49,543 nt of DNA from JABWCE01 sp964617955 (GTDB lineage: Bacteria; Bacteroidota; Bacteroidia; NS11-12g; UBA9320). Each line of letters opens with the position of its first letter. The stretch's first letter is position 1. The DNA lies in contig CAZTXB010000020.1 in NCBI GenBank assembly GCA_964617955.1, forward strand, positions 1 to 49,543, in the 5' to 3' direction. A program made the position numbers and the translations under genes. The notes under the pieces are model-generated. The model was given only the letters and a program-made list of their open reading frames with translations, was not told where the DNA came from and searched no databases. This document shows positions 9,017 through 17,325 of this stretch, in pieces.

Positions 9017-9376
9017 ATGAAACTCGGGACTCTTCTAATGGTAACTTTTGGACTTTTGGTTTTTTCATGCAAGAAAAAGGATAAGGTTGCTCCAGCGGCA
9101 ACGCTCTGTGATTCGGTGAATTATACCTATTTTGTGAAACCCGTTTTAACAAAATCGTGCAATATCGCAGGTTGCCATATTGGAGGTTCTGGCGGGGGAG
9201 GTATCGATTTGAGAACTTATGAAAAAGCTCAGCAGGCCTCTGTTAATTATGATATGAAAGGCGCAATCAATCATAGGCTTACTGCTGATAAAAATATGCC
9301 TGCCGGAGCTGCCAAATTGCCACAGCGACAAATTGATATCATAGAATGTTGGATAAATAAAGGCTTCCCGGAATAA
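9017..9376 (+). CDS. Small cytochrome c-like lipoprotein with CX4CH motif
   Basis: 119 residues. A lipoprotein signal peptide ends at LVFSC (Cys18). The mature protein has one candidate haem site, CNIAGCH (Cys48, Cys53, His54), spaced CX4CH rather than the classical CX2CH; small Bacteroidota lipoproteins with CATSGCH-like motifs are a known family. A C-terminal I-x-C-W-I-x-K-G-F-P segment is typical of these proteins. It could carry electrons at the membrane or serve as a haem-linked accessory of a surface enzyme. It ends 31 bases before the convergent permease gene. Whether haem is actually attached cannot be told from sequence. Confidence 0.7.
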   Translation: MKLGTLLMVTFGLLVFSCKKKDKVAPAATLCDSVNYTYFVKPVLTKSCNIAGCHIGGSGGGGIDLRTYEKAQQASVNYDMKGAINHRLTADKNMPAGAAKLPQRQIDIIECWINKGFPE

Positions 9377-9407
9377 AAATTTCAGTGAATACACAAGGGT
9401 CAATCTC

Positions 9408-10664
9408 CTATTGAGAGCGTATTGCCTCCACCGGATCTAATTTTGAGGCCCGAATAGCCGGAATAATACCCGCTAATATGCCGGTAAGCGTAGAGAGCAT
9501 GATTCCTGTTAGGAAATCCCTTAGGGTAAAATAAACCGGGAAATCAAACCCTGAAGAAATGGCCATGCTGGTAATCCACACCAAAACAGTACCTGCCAGT
9601 CCTCCTACCAAACTCAAAACTATGGATTCGTACAAAAACTGATTCAGTATAAATGCATTTTTTGCTCCCAGCGCCTTCTGTACGCCTATGATGGATGTTC
9701 TTTCCTTCACCGAAACAAACATAATATTGGCTATCCCAAACATACCGACCAATAGGGAAAAAAGTCCCAAAATCCATGCAACAATGTCCAAAGTAACAAA
9801 AGTGCTGTCGAGTTGCTTGCTGAATAGGGTCATTTTGTTAAGGGCAAAGTTGTTTTTTTCTTTTGGTTTTAAGCAGCGTATGCCTCGCATTACTTTGACG
9901 ATTTCCGATTCCAACTCATCCACCGATCGGCTTTCGAAGCCTTGAACAATAAGTCGGCTATTGCCCCTGTCATCATTGATGTCGGTAAAGTTCCGCATAA
10001 AGGTCACGGGTACATAGATGCCTTTATCGGCTTGCTTATTAATGAGACTGCCTTGCTTTTCAAAGACCCCTACCACTATGGTCTTGTAACCGTTGATCTT
10101 TATAGATTGACCTACGGGATTATCCTCATTAAAAAACTGAGATGCCAACTCATAACCAATCACAGCCACATTCTTCCCGCTGTTTTGTTCCTGCTCTGTA
10201 AACACCCTTCCGTACAATAAATTTAGGCCATTCATTTGGGTGTAATTGGCCGTAATGCCAAATATTTTTGATTTATTCGTTGATCTTTTTCCGAATTTAA
10301 TTTGCTGACCCGAGGTACTGCACTCATACCCTACATCCTTTACAACGGTAGGCGAACATCGGTCCTTCATTAACTTGTAATCGCGCCAGCCGGCTTCAGG
10401 ACGGCTCATGAAATCCCACCAACGGTATTCTCCGCCACCCCCGCCCCAAGGCCATTTCTCAACAAAAATCACATTTAGACCCAGGGATTCAAGGTCGTTT
10501 CTTACATTCCTTTTCATGCTGCCTGCAAAGGTGAGCACCGTGACGATGCAAAAAATACCGATGGTAATGCCAAGAACCGATAAGGCACTGCGCAATTTAT
10601 TGCCTTTCAAAAAGGTATTGCTTAAGGAAAATGCACTCAGTAATTGGGTCAGGTATTTTTTCAA
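9408..10664 (-). CDS. MacB/FtsX-type ABC transporter permease
   Basis: 418 residues with the MacB topology: a first transmembrane helix at about 28-50 (SALSVLGITIGIFCIVTVLTF), a large periplasmic domain (about 50-285) and three C-terminal helices in the FtsX domain (about 290-418), ending with PAIRASKLDPVEAIR, the usual closing motif. MacB-type permeases work with a separate or fused ATPase to move peptides, lipoproteins or drugs by mechanotransmission. No ATPase gene is adjacent, so its partner is encoded elsewhere. The glycine-rich segment GGGGGEYRWWDF near residue 75 is characteristic of Bacteroidota members. Confidence 0.88.
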   Translation of the reverse strand: MKKYLTQLLSAFSLSNTFLKGNKLRSALSVLGITIGIFCIVTVLTFAGSMKRNVRNDLESLGLNVIFVEKWPWGGGGGEYRWWDFMSRPEAGWRDYKLMKDRCSPTVVKDVGYECSTSGQQIKFGKRSTNKSKIFGITANYTQMNGLNLLYGRVFTEQEQNSGKNVAVIGYELASQFFNEDNPVGQSIKINGYKTIVVGVFEKQGSLINKQADKGIYVPVTFMRNFTDINDDRGNSRLIVQGFESRSVDELESEIVKVMRGIRCLKPKEKNNFALNKMTLFSKQLDSTFVTLDIVAWILGLFSLLVGMFGIANIMFVSVKERTSIIGVQKALGAKNAFILNQFLYESIVLSLVGGLAGTVLVWITSMAISSGFDFPVYFTLRDFLTGIMLSTLTGILAGIIPAIRASKLDPVEAIRSQ

Positions 10665-10763
10665 TTTATGCAGTCTGAATCAAGTCAACAAAAAAAATGT
10701 ATTTAAAAAAAAGCCATTTGCTACATTCGATGAACCGGGTAATTTATCCTCTCTATTTTTCTG

Positions 10764-10795
10764 TTTGTGTGTGTAATATTTTAGAATTACTTTTG
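10764..10795 (+). promoter_or_regulatory. Promoter upstream of queA with long leader
   Basis: TTTG (10764-10767), 20-base spacer, TACTTTTG (10788-10795). Transcription would start near 10802, about 170 bases before the queA ATG. The leader contains a possible 14-codon ORF (10834-10878) but no preQ1 riboswitch pattern that I can recognise. Apart from this and the leader, the gap 10665-10974 holds nothing coding. Confidence 0.6.
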
Positions 10796-10974
10796 CAGCC
10801 CTTAAAACAAAGCAACCCGGTCTCTGTTTTTATATGTTTAAGAAGGACGGACTCTATGCAAAAGTATCTGATTTGTAGCTATATAGCAAATATGAACACC
10901 ACGAATCCTTCCTCATCCTTCTTATCAAAATACTTTTCTCTCATCCTTAACACAAAAACCATAACAAAATATTC

Positions 10975-12024
10975 ATGAAGCTTTCAAAGTTTAAATACAA
11001 TCTTCCCAACGAACTCATTGCTCAATACCCTTCTGAACATAGGGACGAAAGCAGAATGATGATTGTAAATCGCGCAGATAAAACCATCGAACATAAGAAT
11101 TTTAAGGATTTTTTGAATTATTTTAACGAGGGGGATGTGATGGTATTTAATAATTCGAAGGTATTTCCGGCCCGTTTGTATGGGAATAAGGAAAAAACGG
11201 GTGCTCAAATCGAGGTGTTTTTATTGAGGGAACTCAATCACGAGCTGAGGTTGTGGGATGTGTTGGTGGATCCGGCCAGGAAGATCAGAGTGGGAAACAA
11301 ATTGTTTTTTGGAGACGATGATTTGGTGGCCGAGGTGATTGACAATACTACTTCCAGAGGGCGAACCATACGCTTTTTATTTGATGGAAGCGACGAAGAC
11401 TTTAAAAAATTGATATACCGACTGGGAGAAACGCCTTTACCTAAGTATATAGAGCGTGCGGTAGAAGAAGAGGATGCCATTCGGTATCAAACCATTCATG
11501 CCAAGGTTGAAGGAGCCATTGCGCCTCCTACAGCAGGTTTGCATTTTACACGTGAAACCATGATGCGTTTGGAAATAAAAGGGGTTGATTTGAGCGAAAT
11601 CACCTTGTTTCAGGGAGCAAGTTACGGAAGATCGGTTGAGGTGGAAGATCTGACCAAACACAAGATGGATTCCGAAAATTTATTTATTCCTGAAGAAACA
11701 GCAGTGCGTGTGAATAAAGCCCTGGATGAAAAAAAACAAATTTGTGCAGTAGGAAGCGGTGCAATGAGGGCCCTTGAAACATCAGTTTCGGCTTATGGAC
11801 GATTGAACCCAACGAAGCAATGGACCGATAAATTTATTTTTCCTCCTTATGACTTTAGAATCGGCAACGCCTTTCTTACCAATTTTCACGAATCGGAGAG
11901 TACCTTAACCATGATTACCGCTGCATTTGTTGGCGACATGGACTTTTTTAAGAAAATATACAAAACAGCCGTAGAGGAGAAATATCGTTTCTTGTGTTAT
12001 GGTGACGCGCTGCTAATCATTTAG
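10975..12024 (+). CDS. queA: S-adenosylmethionine:tRNA ribosyltransferase-isomerase
   Basis: 349 residues, the normal QueA length. It transfers and isomerises the ribosyl group of SAM onto preQ1-modified tRNA to make epoxyqueuosine, in the queuosine pathway. Typical segments are FKYNLPNELIAQYPSEHRDESRMM at the N-terminus (in pieces), the VFNNSKVFPARLYG segment, and the signature EGAIAPPTAGLHFT near residue 180, followed by FQGASYG and the closing FLTNFHESESTLTMI. It sits alone, tail-to-tail with msrB (7-base gap), with a strong-looking promoter and a long 5' leader. Confidence 0.97.
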   Translation: MKLSKFKYNLPNELIAQYPSEHRDESRMMIVNRADKTIEHKNFKDFLNYFNEGDVMVFNNSKVFPARLYGNKEKTGAQIEVFLLRELNHELRLWDVLVDPARKIRVGNKLFFGDDDLVAEVIDNTTSRGRTIRFLFDGSDEDFKKLIYRLGETPLPKYIERAVEEEDAIRYQTIHAKVEGAIAPPTAGLHFTRETMMRLEIKGVDLSEITLFQGASYGRSVEVEDLTKHKMDSENLFIPEETAVRVNKALDEKKQICAVGSGAMRALETSVSAYGRLNPTKQWTDKFIFPPYDFRIGNAFLTNFHESESTLTMITAAFVGDMDFFKKIYKTAVEEKYRFLCYGDALLII

Positions 12025-12031
12025 AATTTTA

Positions 12032-12595
12032 CTATTTTGAAGGCAGGCTGTCCTTGGCTACAAATCCCAGTGAGACGGAATTAATGCAGTAACGCAGGCC
12101 TGTTTTATGTTGCGGTCCGTCGTCAAAAACATGGCCTAAATGTCCGCCGCAATTGGCACAAAGCACTTCTATTCGCGTCATGCCATGGCTGTAATCTCTT
12201 TTTTCAATCAGATTCGACTTATTTATCCCTTCATAGAAACTAGGCCAGCCACAATGTGCGTCGAACTTGGTGCTGGATCGGAAGAGCTCACTACCGCAGC
12301 CTTTGCAGACGTATATTCCCTCGGCATCGTGCTCATAATACTGCCCACTATAGGGTCTTTCTGTTCCTTTTTCCCGGAGTACATGGTATTCTTCTGCCGA
12401 TAATGTTTTTTTCCATTCCTCCTCGGTCTGTGGTAAACTGTTTTTTTTCATGTCTGTATCAGGGGGCAAAATTGTATCTCTTTCATTTTGATTGGCATGA
12501 ATAAGTGCCTTTTCGGTAAGTGGTGTTCCTGCCTTGTAAGAGCATGAGCTCCAAAGAGCAACCACAAAAATAATGCTGAAGATGGATTTTAACAT
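12032..12595 (-). CDS. msrB: Peptide methionine-R-sulfoxide reductase, lipoprotein form
   Basis: 187 residues: a lipoprotein signal peptide with lipobox ALWSSC (Cys18), a short linker, and an MsrB domain (about 53-183). The zinc site is complete (Cys97, Cys100 in CKGCG; Cys146, Cys149 in CANCG). The catalytic cysteine is Cys170 in RYCINSVSL, and Cys115 in HCGWPSF is a plausible resolving residue. It reduces methionine-R-sulfoxide in proteins, and the lipobox places it in the periplasm or on an outer-membrane leaflet, where it would repair oxidised envelope proteins. It is divergent from the large T9SS cargo gene across an intergenic region with a perfect 16-base palindrome. Confidence 0.95.
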   Translation of the reverse strand: MLKSIFSIIFVVALWSSCSYKAGTPLTEKALIHANQNERDTILPPDTDMKKNSLPQTEEEWKKTLSAEEYHVLREKGTERPYSGQYYEHDAEGIYVCKGCGSELFRSSTKFDAHCGWPSFYEGINKSNLIEKRDYSHGMTRIEVLCANCGGHLGHVFDDGPQHKTGLRYCINSVSLGFVAKDSLPSK

Positions 12596-12644
12596 TTCTT
12601 ATTTAATGCGCTTTTATATCTATAAACGAAATTTATATTAAAAA

Positions 12645-12660
12645 AGATTTCGCGAAATCT
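12645..12660. promoter_or_regulatory. Perfect 16-base palindrome upstream of msrB and the T9SS cargo gene
   Basis: AGATTTCGCGAAATCT equals its own reverse complement. It is about 50 bases upstream of the msrB start and about 77 upstream of the plus-strand gene, which fits an operator in the shared control region. Confidence 0.5.
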
Positions 12661-12689
12661 CATTTTAATGACATTTGAACACATCCGGA

Positions 12690-12721
12690 TTTGGCATATT
12701 GCCTAAAAATACCTTGCTTTG
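12690..12721 (+). promoter_or_regulatory. Candidate promoter for the large T9SS cargo gene
   Basis: TTTG (12690-12693), 20-base spacer, TTGCTTTG (one mismatch to TAnnTTTG). The start near 12728 would leave only about nine bases before the ATG at 12737. Confidence 0.35.
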
Positions 12722-12736
12722 AGGTCTATATTAATT

Positions 12737-15652
12737 ATGAAAAAGAAATATTACAAAATTTTGATTTTAAGTTTGTTCGCGAACTTAGGGATGACGGGTT
12801 ATTCGCAAAACACAAAATTTCAACGCATTATTGGCGGTTCCGGTGATGACAGGAGCTACAGTGTGGGCCAAACCAAAGACGGAGGCTATATTTTAACAGG
12901 ATACACCAAAAGCGCAGGTTCAGGTGGATCTGATGTGTATCTCACCAAAACCGATGGACTCGGAAAGCCTACCTGGAGTAAAGCTTATGGAACCAGCGGG
13001 GATGAAACAGGATGGAAAGTTAAACAAACCAGCGATTCAGGTTATATTGTGGCAGGAACTACCAGCTCAAAGAGAGGGGATGGTTTTATTTTCAAAACCG
13101 ATGCCAATGGATCTATGAAATGGGGGAAAATAATGAACAGCGACAGCGTTGAGGATATTTATAACGTGATAGAGTCAAGATCAGGCGACATTTACGTTAC
13201 CGGTTATGTAAAAACGGATTCAGCTGGAGAAGATGGTTTTTTGACGAAATACACGTCTTCGGGGTCCTTTGTATGGCATAGGACTTTTGGGGCTGGCGCC
13301 TCAGAAGAGGCCTATTCATTGGTAGAAGAGCAAAATGGGAATATTGCAGTTGTTGGGGTTGTTAAAGACGATACCATCACTGCAGGAGGGCGAAATGGCG
13401 CGAGTGGAGACGAGGATTTTTTCATCGCCAGATTTAAAGCGGACGGCAAAAATCTTTGGATTAAAAATTTTGGTACCTTATCGAGAGATCAGGCCTGGGA
13501 TATCAAATATTCAAAAGGTGAATACGTAGTTACTGGGTGGACTTACTCCGGTTCCATCGATGGCGATGTTTTTCTAACCAATATCGATACCAGTGGCAAT
13601 GTTAAATCGGGCTCAATATACACCTGTTTGGCAGGAAGTTCCCGTGCCTTCTCAGTCATCGTCGATCCCGATAACAGCTATTCACTTACCGGATATGTCA
13701 ACACGGTTCCAAGTGGACGTGAATTGTTCTATTTGAATATAAACAGCAATGGCAGTGTTAACACCGGCAAGCTTATGGGCGGTAAAACAACCGATGGACA
13801 TTGGCCAAGTGAAGTTCTGAAAACCATCGATGGGGGTTATACTCTTTTCAGTTCGAGCAATTCGTTTAAAACCAATGTTTCATACGAGCTCTACATGGTG
13901 AGAACGGATGATAAAGGCAACAACGACTGCAACCAAAGCACCGGGTTGTTCTCAATTAACAGTTTGAATCTCCAATCCTATTATTTTGGAGCTATTCGTC
14001 AAGGGCTCACCTATACAACCCTGAGCTTCAATTCGGCAAATATCAGTTCCTTTAAAGATTCTCTATTGTGTTGTAAACTTCAGGCTCAGGTAGTGGGTCC
14101 TACAGTGAGGATATGCAAAGGCGAAAGCGTGAGGATCGGCAAAGCTGCCATTCCAGGCTATACTTACAAATGGACATCCGTAGGAGGTTCTTTCAGTTCA
14201 AGCGAATCAAGCCCGCAAGTAAACCCAAGCTCAAACACCACCTATAAATTGGTGGTAAGCTCAGCGGATGGAAAATGTGCGAAAGATTCAGCTACCGTTG
14301 CTTTGAGTATCAGGGCTGATTTGAAAATTAAAGATTTTGTGAGAGATACATTTTTCTGTTCAGGTGACACGGTTACCGTCAAGGCCCGCTCGGGAGCAAT
14401 TGACTACAAATGGCTTGGCTCTGTGACCAATATGAATGGTCAAACGGTTAAATTGACAAAGGCCGATGTGATCGTTGTAACCTATACCGACACAACAACC
14501 TGTAAGTATAATGATACATTTAAGGTGACCAAAAAGAATTTGCCGGTATTTAAATTGGGCAATGACACCACCATTTGTGACAATACAAAAATAACTTTGG
14601 TTGGCCCTGATAAAATGAAAACCTATTCCTGGAATTCAGGTCAGGCAACAACCAGAAGCTTTGCCACATCGGAGCAGCGCACGCACACGCTTGCGGTTGC
14701 CGACAGCTTTGGATGCAAATACTCAGCGACCAGGGTTATTTTTACAAACCCGGCATCCACCTTCACTCTTGGACCGGATACCGCCATTTGCACAGGCATC
14801 AATCATACCATCATTGGCCCGGCCCAGTTAACCAATTATTTTTGGAATGGGGTTTCGACCTTTAACCCTCATAAAACCATCAACACTCCTGGTGTTTATA
14901 TCTGCCAGGCACAAAACAGTTATGGATGTATTCATATCGATACCATTGTCGTAAAAAAGAAGCCGGACCCAACTTTCAGTCTGGGACCTGATGGTGGCGT
15001 ATGTGCCAGCGGAGGTCGCAAATTAAAAGGCCCTGACAATATGAAGGCATACCAATGGAGCGATAACAGTTCCAGTCAAAATTTAGATGTATTTTTTGCC
15101 GGCGTTTATTGGTTAAAGGTAACCGGTACCAATGGCTGCATTTATACCGATTCGGTTAAAATGACCATCGTGCAGAATCCAACTCCAAACCTCGGTAAGG
15201 ATACCATTATTGAAGATTGTGATTCCATCTATCTGGATGCAGGGAATTACGTTTCCTTCTTATGGAGCACCAATGAAACGACAAGAATCATCAAAGTAAA
15301 GAAAGCGAATTTGTATACCGTTAAGGTGACCGATGTGAATACCTGCACAGGCGAATCGGACAAAAAGGTCACAACGAAGCCTTGTACCAGAGGAATTTCC
15401 TATATAAAAATCCCGGGACTCAAGGTGACGCCTAACCCGGCGAAACATCACATAAGTATTCAATGGCTCTCTACGGATAAAAATCCGGTTTTGCAATTGC
15501 TCGATTTGCAAGGTAAAATTGTAGTTGAGAAGAAGGCATCAAGTGGTTTAAACTCCTATACACTGGACGTATCCGAATTTTCACGGGGGGTATACTATTT
15601 GAAAGTATCTACCGAAACTACGTCTCAAACTGTGAAAATTATTCTGGATTAA
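12737..15652 (+). CDS. Large T9SS-exported surface protein with propeller-like and Ig-like repeats
   Basis: About 971 residues from the ATG at 12737; a TTG six codons upstream is less likely because the ATG gives a standard signal peptide (MKKKYYKILILSLFANLGMTGYSQ). Residues ~25-400 are repeats built around GGYILTGYT / SGYIVAGTTSS / GDIYVTGYVKT, each followed by a DGF-x-K-Y/T-D segment; these resemble the repeats of bacterial beta-propellers. Residues ~440-880 are Ig-like repeats with FxLGxDxxIC and Y-x-W signatures. The C-terminal ~75 residues are a type A T9SS sorting domain (LKVTPNPAKHHISIQW, LQLLDLQGKIV, FSRGVYYLKVST). It is most likely a secreted or cell-surface adhesive or structural protein; no catalytic site is seen. 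Confidence 0.88.
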   Translation: MKKKYYKILILSLFANLGMTGYSQNTKFQRIIGGSGDDRSYSVGQTKDGGYILTGYTKSAGSGGSDVYLTKTDGLGKPTWSKAYGTSGDETGWKVKQTSDSGYIVAGTTSSKRGDGFIFKTDANGSMKWGKIMNSDSVEDIYNVIESRSGDIYVTGYVKTDSAGEDGFLTKYTSSGSFVWHRTFGAGASEEAYSLVEEQNGNIAVVGVVKDDTITAGGRNGASGDEDFFIARFKADGKNLWIKNFGTLSRDQAWDIKYSKGEYVVTGWTYSGSIDGDVFLTNIDTSGNVKSGSIYTCLAGSSRAFSVIVDPDNSYSLTGYVNTVPSGRELFYLNINSNGSVNTGKLMGGKTTDGHWPSEVLKTIDGGYTLFSSSNSFKTNVSYELYMVRTDDKGNNDCNQSTGLFSINSLNLQSYYFGAIRQGLTYTTLSFNSANISSFKDSLLCCKLQAQVVGPTVRICKGESVRIGKAAIPGYTYKWTSVGGSFSSSESSPQVNPSSNTTYKLVVSSADGKCAKDSATVALSIRADLKIKDFVRDTFFCSGDTVTVKARSGAIDYKWLGSVTNMNGQTVKLTKADVIVVTYTDTTTCKYNDTFKVTKKNLPVFKLGNDTTICDNTKITLVGPDKMKTYSWNSGQATTRSFATSEQRTHTLAVADSFGCKYSATRVIFTNPASTFTLGPDTAICTGINHTIIGPAQLTNYFWNGVSTFNPHKTINTPGVYICQAQNSYGCIHIDTIVVKKKPDPTFSLGPDGGVCASGGRKLKGPDNMKAYQWSDNSSSQNLDVFFAGVYWLKVTGTNGCIYTDSVKMTIVQNPTPNLGKDTIIEDCDSIYLDAGNYVSFLWSTNETTRIIKVKKANLYTVKVTDVNTCTGESDKKVTTKPCTRGISYIKIPGLKVTPNPAKHHISIQWLSTDKNPVLQLLDLQGKIVVEKKASSGLNSYTLDVSEFSRGVYYLKVSTETTSQTVKIILD

Positions 15653-15691
15653 TTGTTTAAAGACGGGTTGCAAAACTAAGTTTAGAGCCGG

Positions 15692-16603
15692 ATGTCGATT
15701 GAAGTAAATGAACTTAGCAAGCTATATGGTGAGCAAAAAGCGGTAGACTCCATATCCTTTTCTATTAGTTCTGGTGAAATCGTCGGATTTTTAGGACCAA
15801 ATGGCGCCGGAAAATCAACGACGATGAAGATGCTCACCTGTTTTTTAACACCCAACTCAGGGATAGCAAAAGTGTGTGGTTTTGATACCCTCTCTAATCC
15901 CCTTGAGGTAAAAAGGAATATTGGTTATCTCCCGGAGCATAACCCTTTATATCTCGATATGTATGTGAAGGAATACCTTGGGTTTATTGCGGGCATTTAC
16001 AAAATAAAAAATTCAAATTTGGCCATTGAGGATATCATTGGCAAAACGGGCCTCAGTCCGGAGAAAAGCAAAAAAATAGGGGCACTTTCAAAGGGATACC
16101 GACAGCGCGTTGGTTTGGCTCAGGCTATGCTGCACAACCCTAAGGTTTTGATATTAGACGAACCGACTTCAGGTTTGGACCCCAACCAAATTAATGATAT
16201 AAGAAAACTCATTACTGAATTTGGGAAGGAGAGAACAGTGTTGCTCTCTACCCATATTATGCAGGAAGTAGAAGCCATGTGCGACCGGGTAATTATTATT
16301 AACCAAGGACAATTGGTCGCCGACGATTCGACTGAAAATTTACAAAAACGCTTTAAATCCAAACCGATTTTGAATGTAGAATTTAAAAATCCCGTTTCGA
16401 AAAAGCAGCTGATGGCCATTGAAGGGGTTGATTCGGCAAGCGAATTTGGTAACAATAAATGGAAACTCACCGCCTCGAGAGAACGCGATTTGAGGGAATT
16501 GGTTTTTAAATTTGCTGTAGATAATGGAAATATCGTGTTGGCACAGAATGAGGAAGAGCAGAGATTGGAAGATATATTTCAACAATTAACCAAACCGGCA
16601 TGA
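15692..16603 (+). CDS. gldA: Gliding-motility ABC transporter ATPase GldA
   Basis: 303 residues, a single ABC ATPase: Walker A GPNGAGKST (35-43), signature LSKGYRQ (132-138) with SKG in place of the usual SGG, and Walker B VLILDEP (152-158), followed by a C-terminal extension of about 80 residues typical of GldA-like ATPases. It would power a transporter with the following gldF and gldG products. In Flavobacterium this transporter is required for gliding or for stability of motility proteins. Its end overlaps gldF by 4 bases and gldF overlaps gldG by 4 bases, so the three form a tight operon. Confidence 0.9.
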   Translation: MSIEVNELSKLYGEQKAVDSISFSISSGEIVGFLGPNGAGKSTTMKMLTCFLTPNSGIAKVCGFDTLSNPLEVKRNIGYLPEHNPLYLDMYVKEYLGFIAGIYKIKNSNLAIEDIIGKTGLSPEKSKKIGALSKGYRQRVGLAQAMLHNPKVLILDEPTSGLDPNQINDIRKLITEFGKERTVLLSTHIMQEVEAMCDRVIIINQGQLVADDSTENLQKRFKSKPILNVEFKNPVSKKQLMAIEGVDSASEFGNNKWKLTASRERDLRELVFKFAVDNGNIVLAQNEEEQRLEDIFQQLTKPA

Positions 16604-17325
16604 TCGCATTATTGATTAAAGAAATTAGAAATTTTTTGAGTTCGCTCATCGCCATTCTTGTGATTGTGGTTTTTTTGCTGGCCATAGGCTTGTTCATGTG
16701 GGTATTTCCCGATAGCAATGCCCTCGATTATGGTTATTCCAACCTGGATATCCTTTTCAATATGGCCCCCTGGATATTCATTTTTTTGATTTCGGCCATT
16801 ACCATGCGGTCCTTTTCCGAGGAAAGAAGAATGGGAACTTTTGAATCGCTTGTTACAAAACCCATAACCCACCTAGAGATTGTCATAGCTAAATACCTGG
16901 CCGGTTTGATTCTTGTACTTTTTTCAATTCTTCCGACCTTTATTTATTTTTACTCCATTTACCAGCTGGGCTTACCGCTTGGAAACATCGATACCGGAGC
17001 CACATGGGGCTCTTATATGGGTTTGCTTTTTTTGGGGAGTTGCTATGTAAGTATAGGTTTATTTGCTTCCTCCATCACCGATAACCAAATCATTGCTTTT
17101 ATCACCAGCATGTTTTTGTGTTTTTTCTGTTTCAGCGCTTTTGAGCAAATCAGTAAAATAGGTAACCTCAGCAGCATCGATTACATTTTGGAATGGCTGG
17201 GCATTAATTACCATTACCAAAGCATAAGCAGGGGAGTGCTGGATACCAGAGACCTTGTCTATTTCATAAGTTTTACTGCTCTTTTTTTATTTTTCACTTA
17301 CAATATTTCTAAGAAGACCAAATGA
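16600..17325 (+). CDS. gldF: Gliding-motility ABC transporter permease GldF
   Basis: 241 residues and about six transmembrane helices, ABC-2 type. Visible features are the MIALLIKEIRNFLSSLIAI start, a cytoplasmic MRSFSEERRMGTFESLVTKP segment (the ABC-2 coupling-helix region) and the closing aromatic helix before a KKTK tail. It forms the membrane channel of the GldA-F-G transporter. Start and end both overlap the neighbouring genes by 4 bases. Confidence 0.9.
   Translation: MIALLIKEIRNFLSSLIAILVIVVFLLAIGLFMWVFPDSNALDYGYSNLDILFNMAPWIFIFLISAITMRSFSEERRMGTFESLVTKPITHLEIVIAKYLAGLILVLFSILPTFIYFYSIYQLGLPLGNIDTGATWGSYMGLLFLGSCYVSIGLFASSITDNQIIAFITSMFLCFFCFSAFEQISKIGNLSSIDYILEWLGINYHYQSISRGVLDTRDLVYFISFTALFLFFTYNISKKTK

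Noticed and set aside
10800..10974. preQ1 riboswitch upstream of queA
   Set aside because: No recognisable H-type pseudoknot pattern (A-rich tail pairing) could be found by eye.
10697..10978. Plus-strand 93-codon frame upstream of queA
   Set aside because: It spans the promoter and has no family features.
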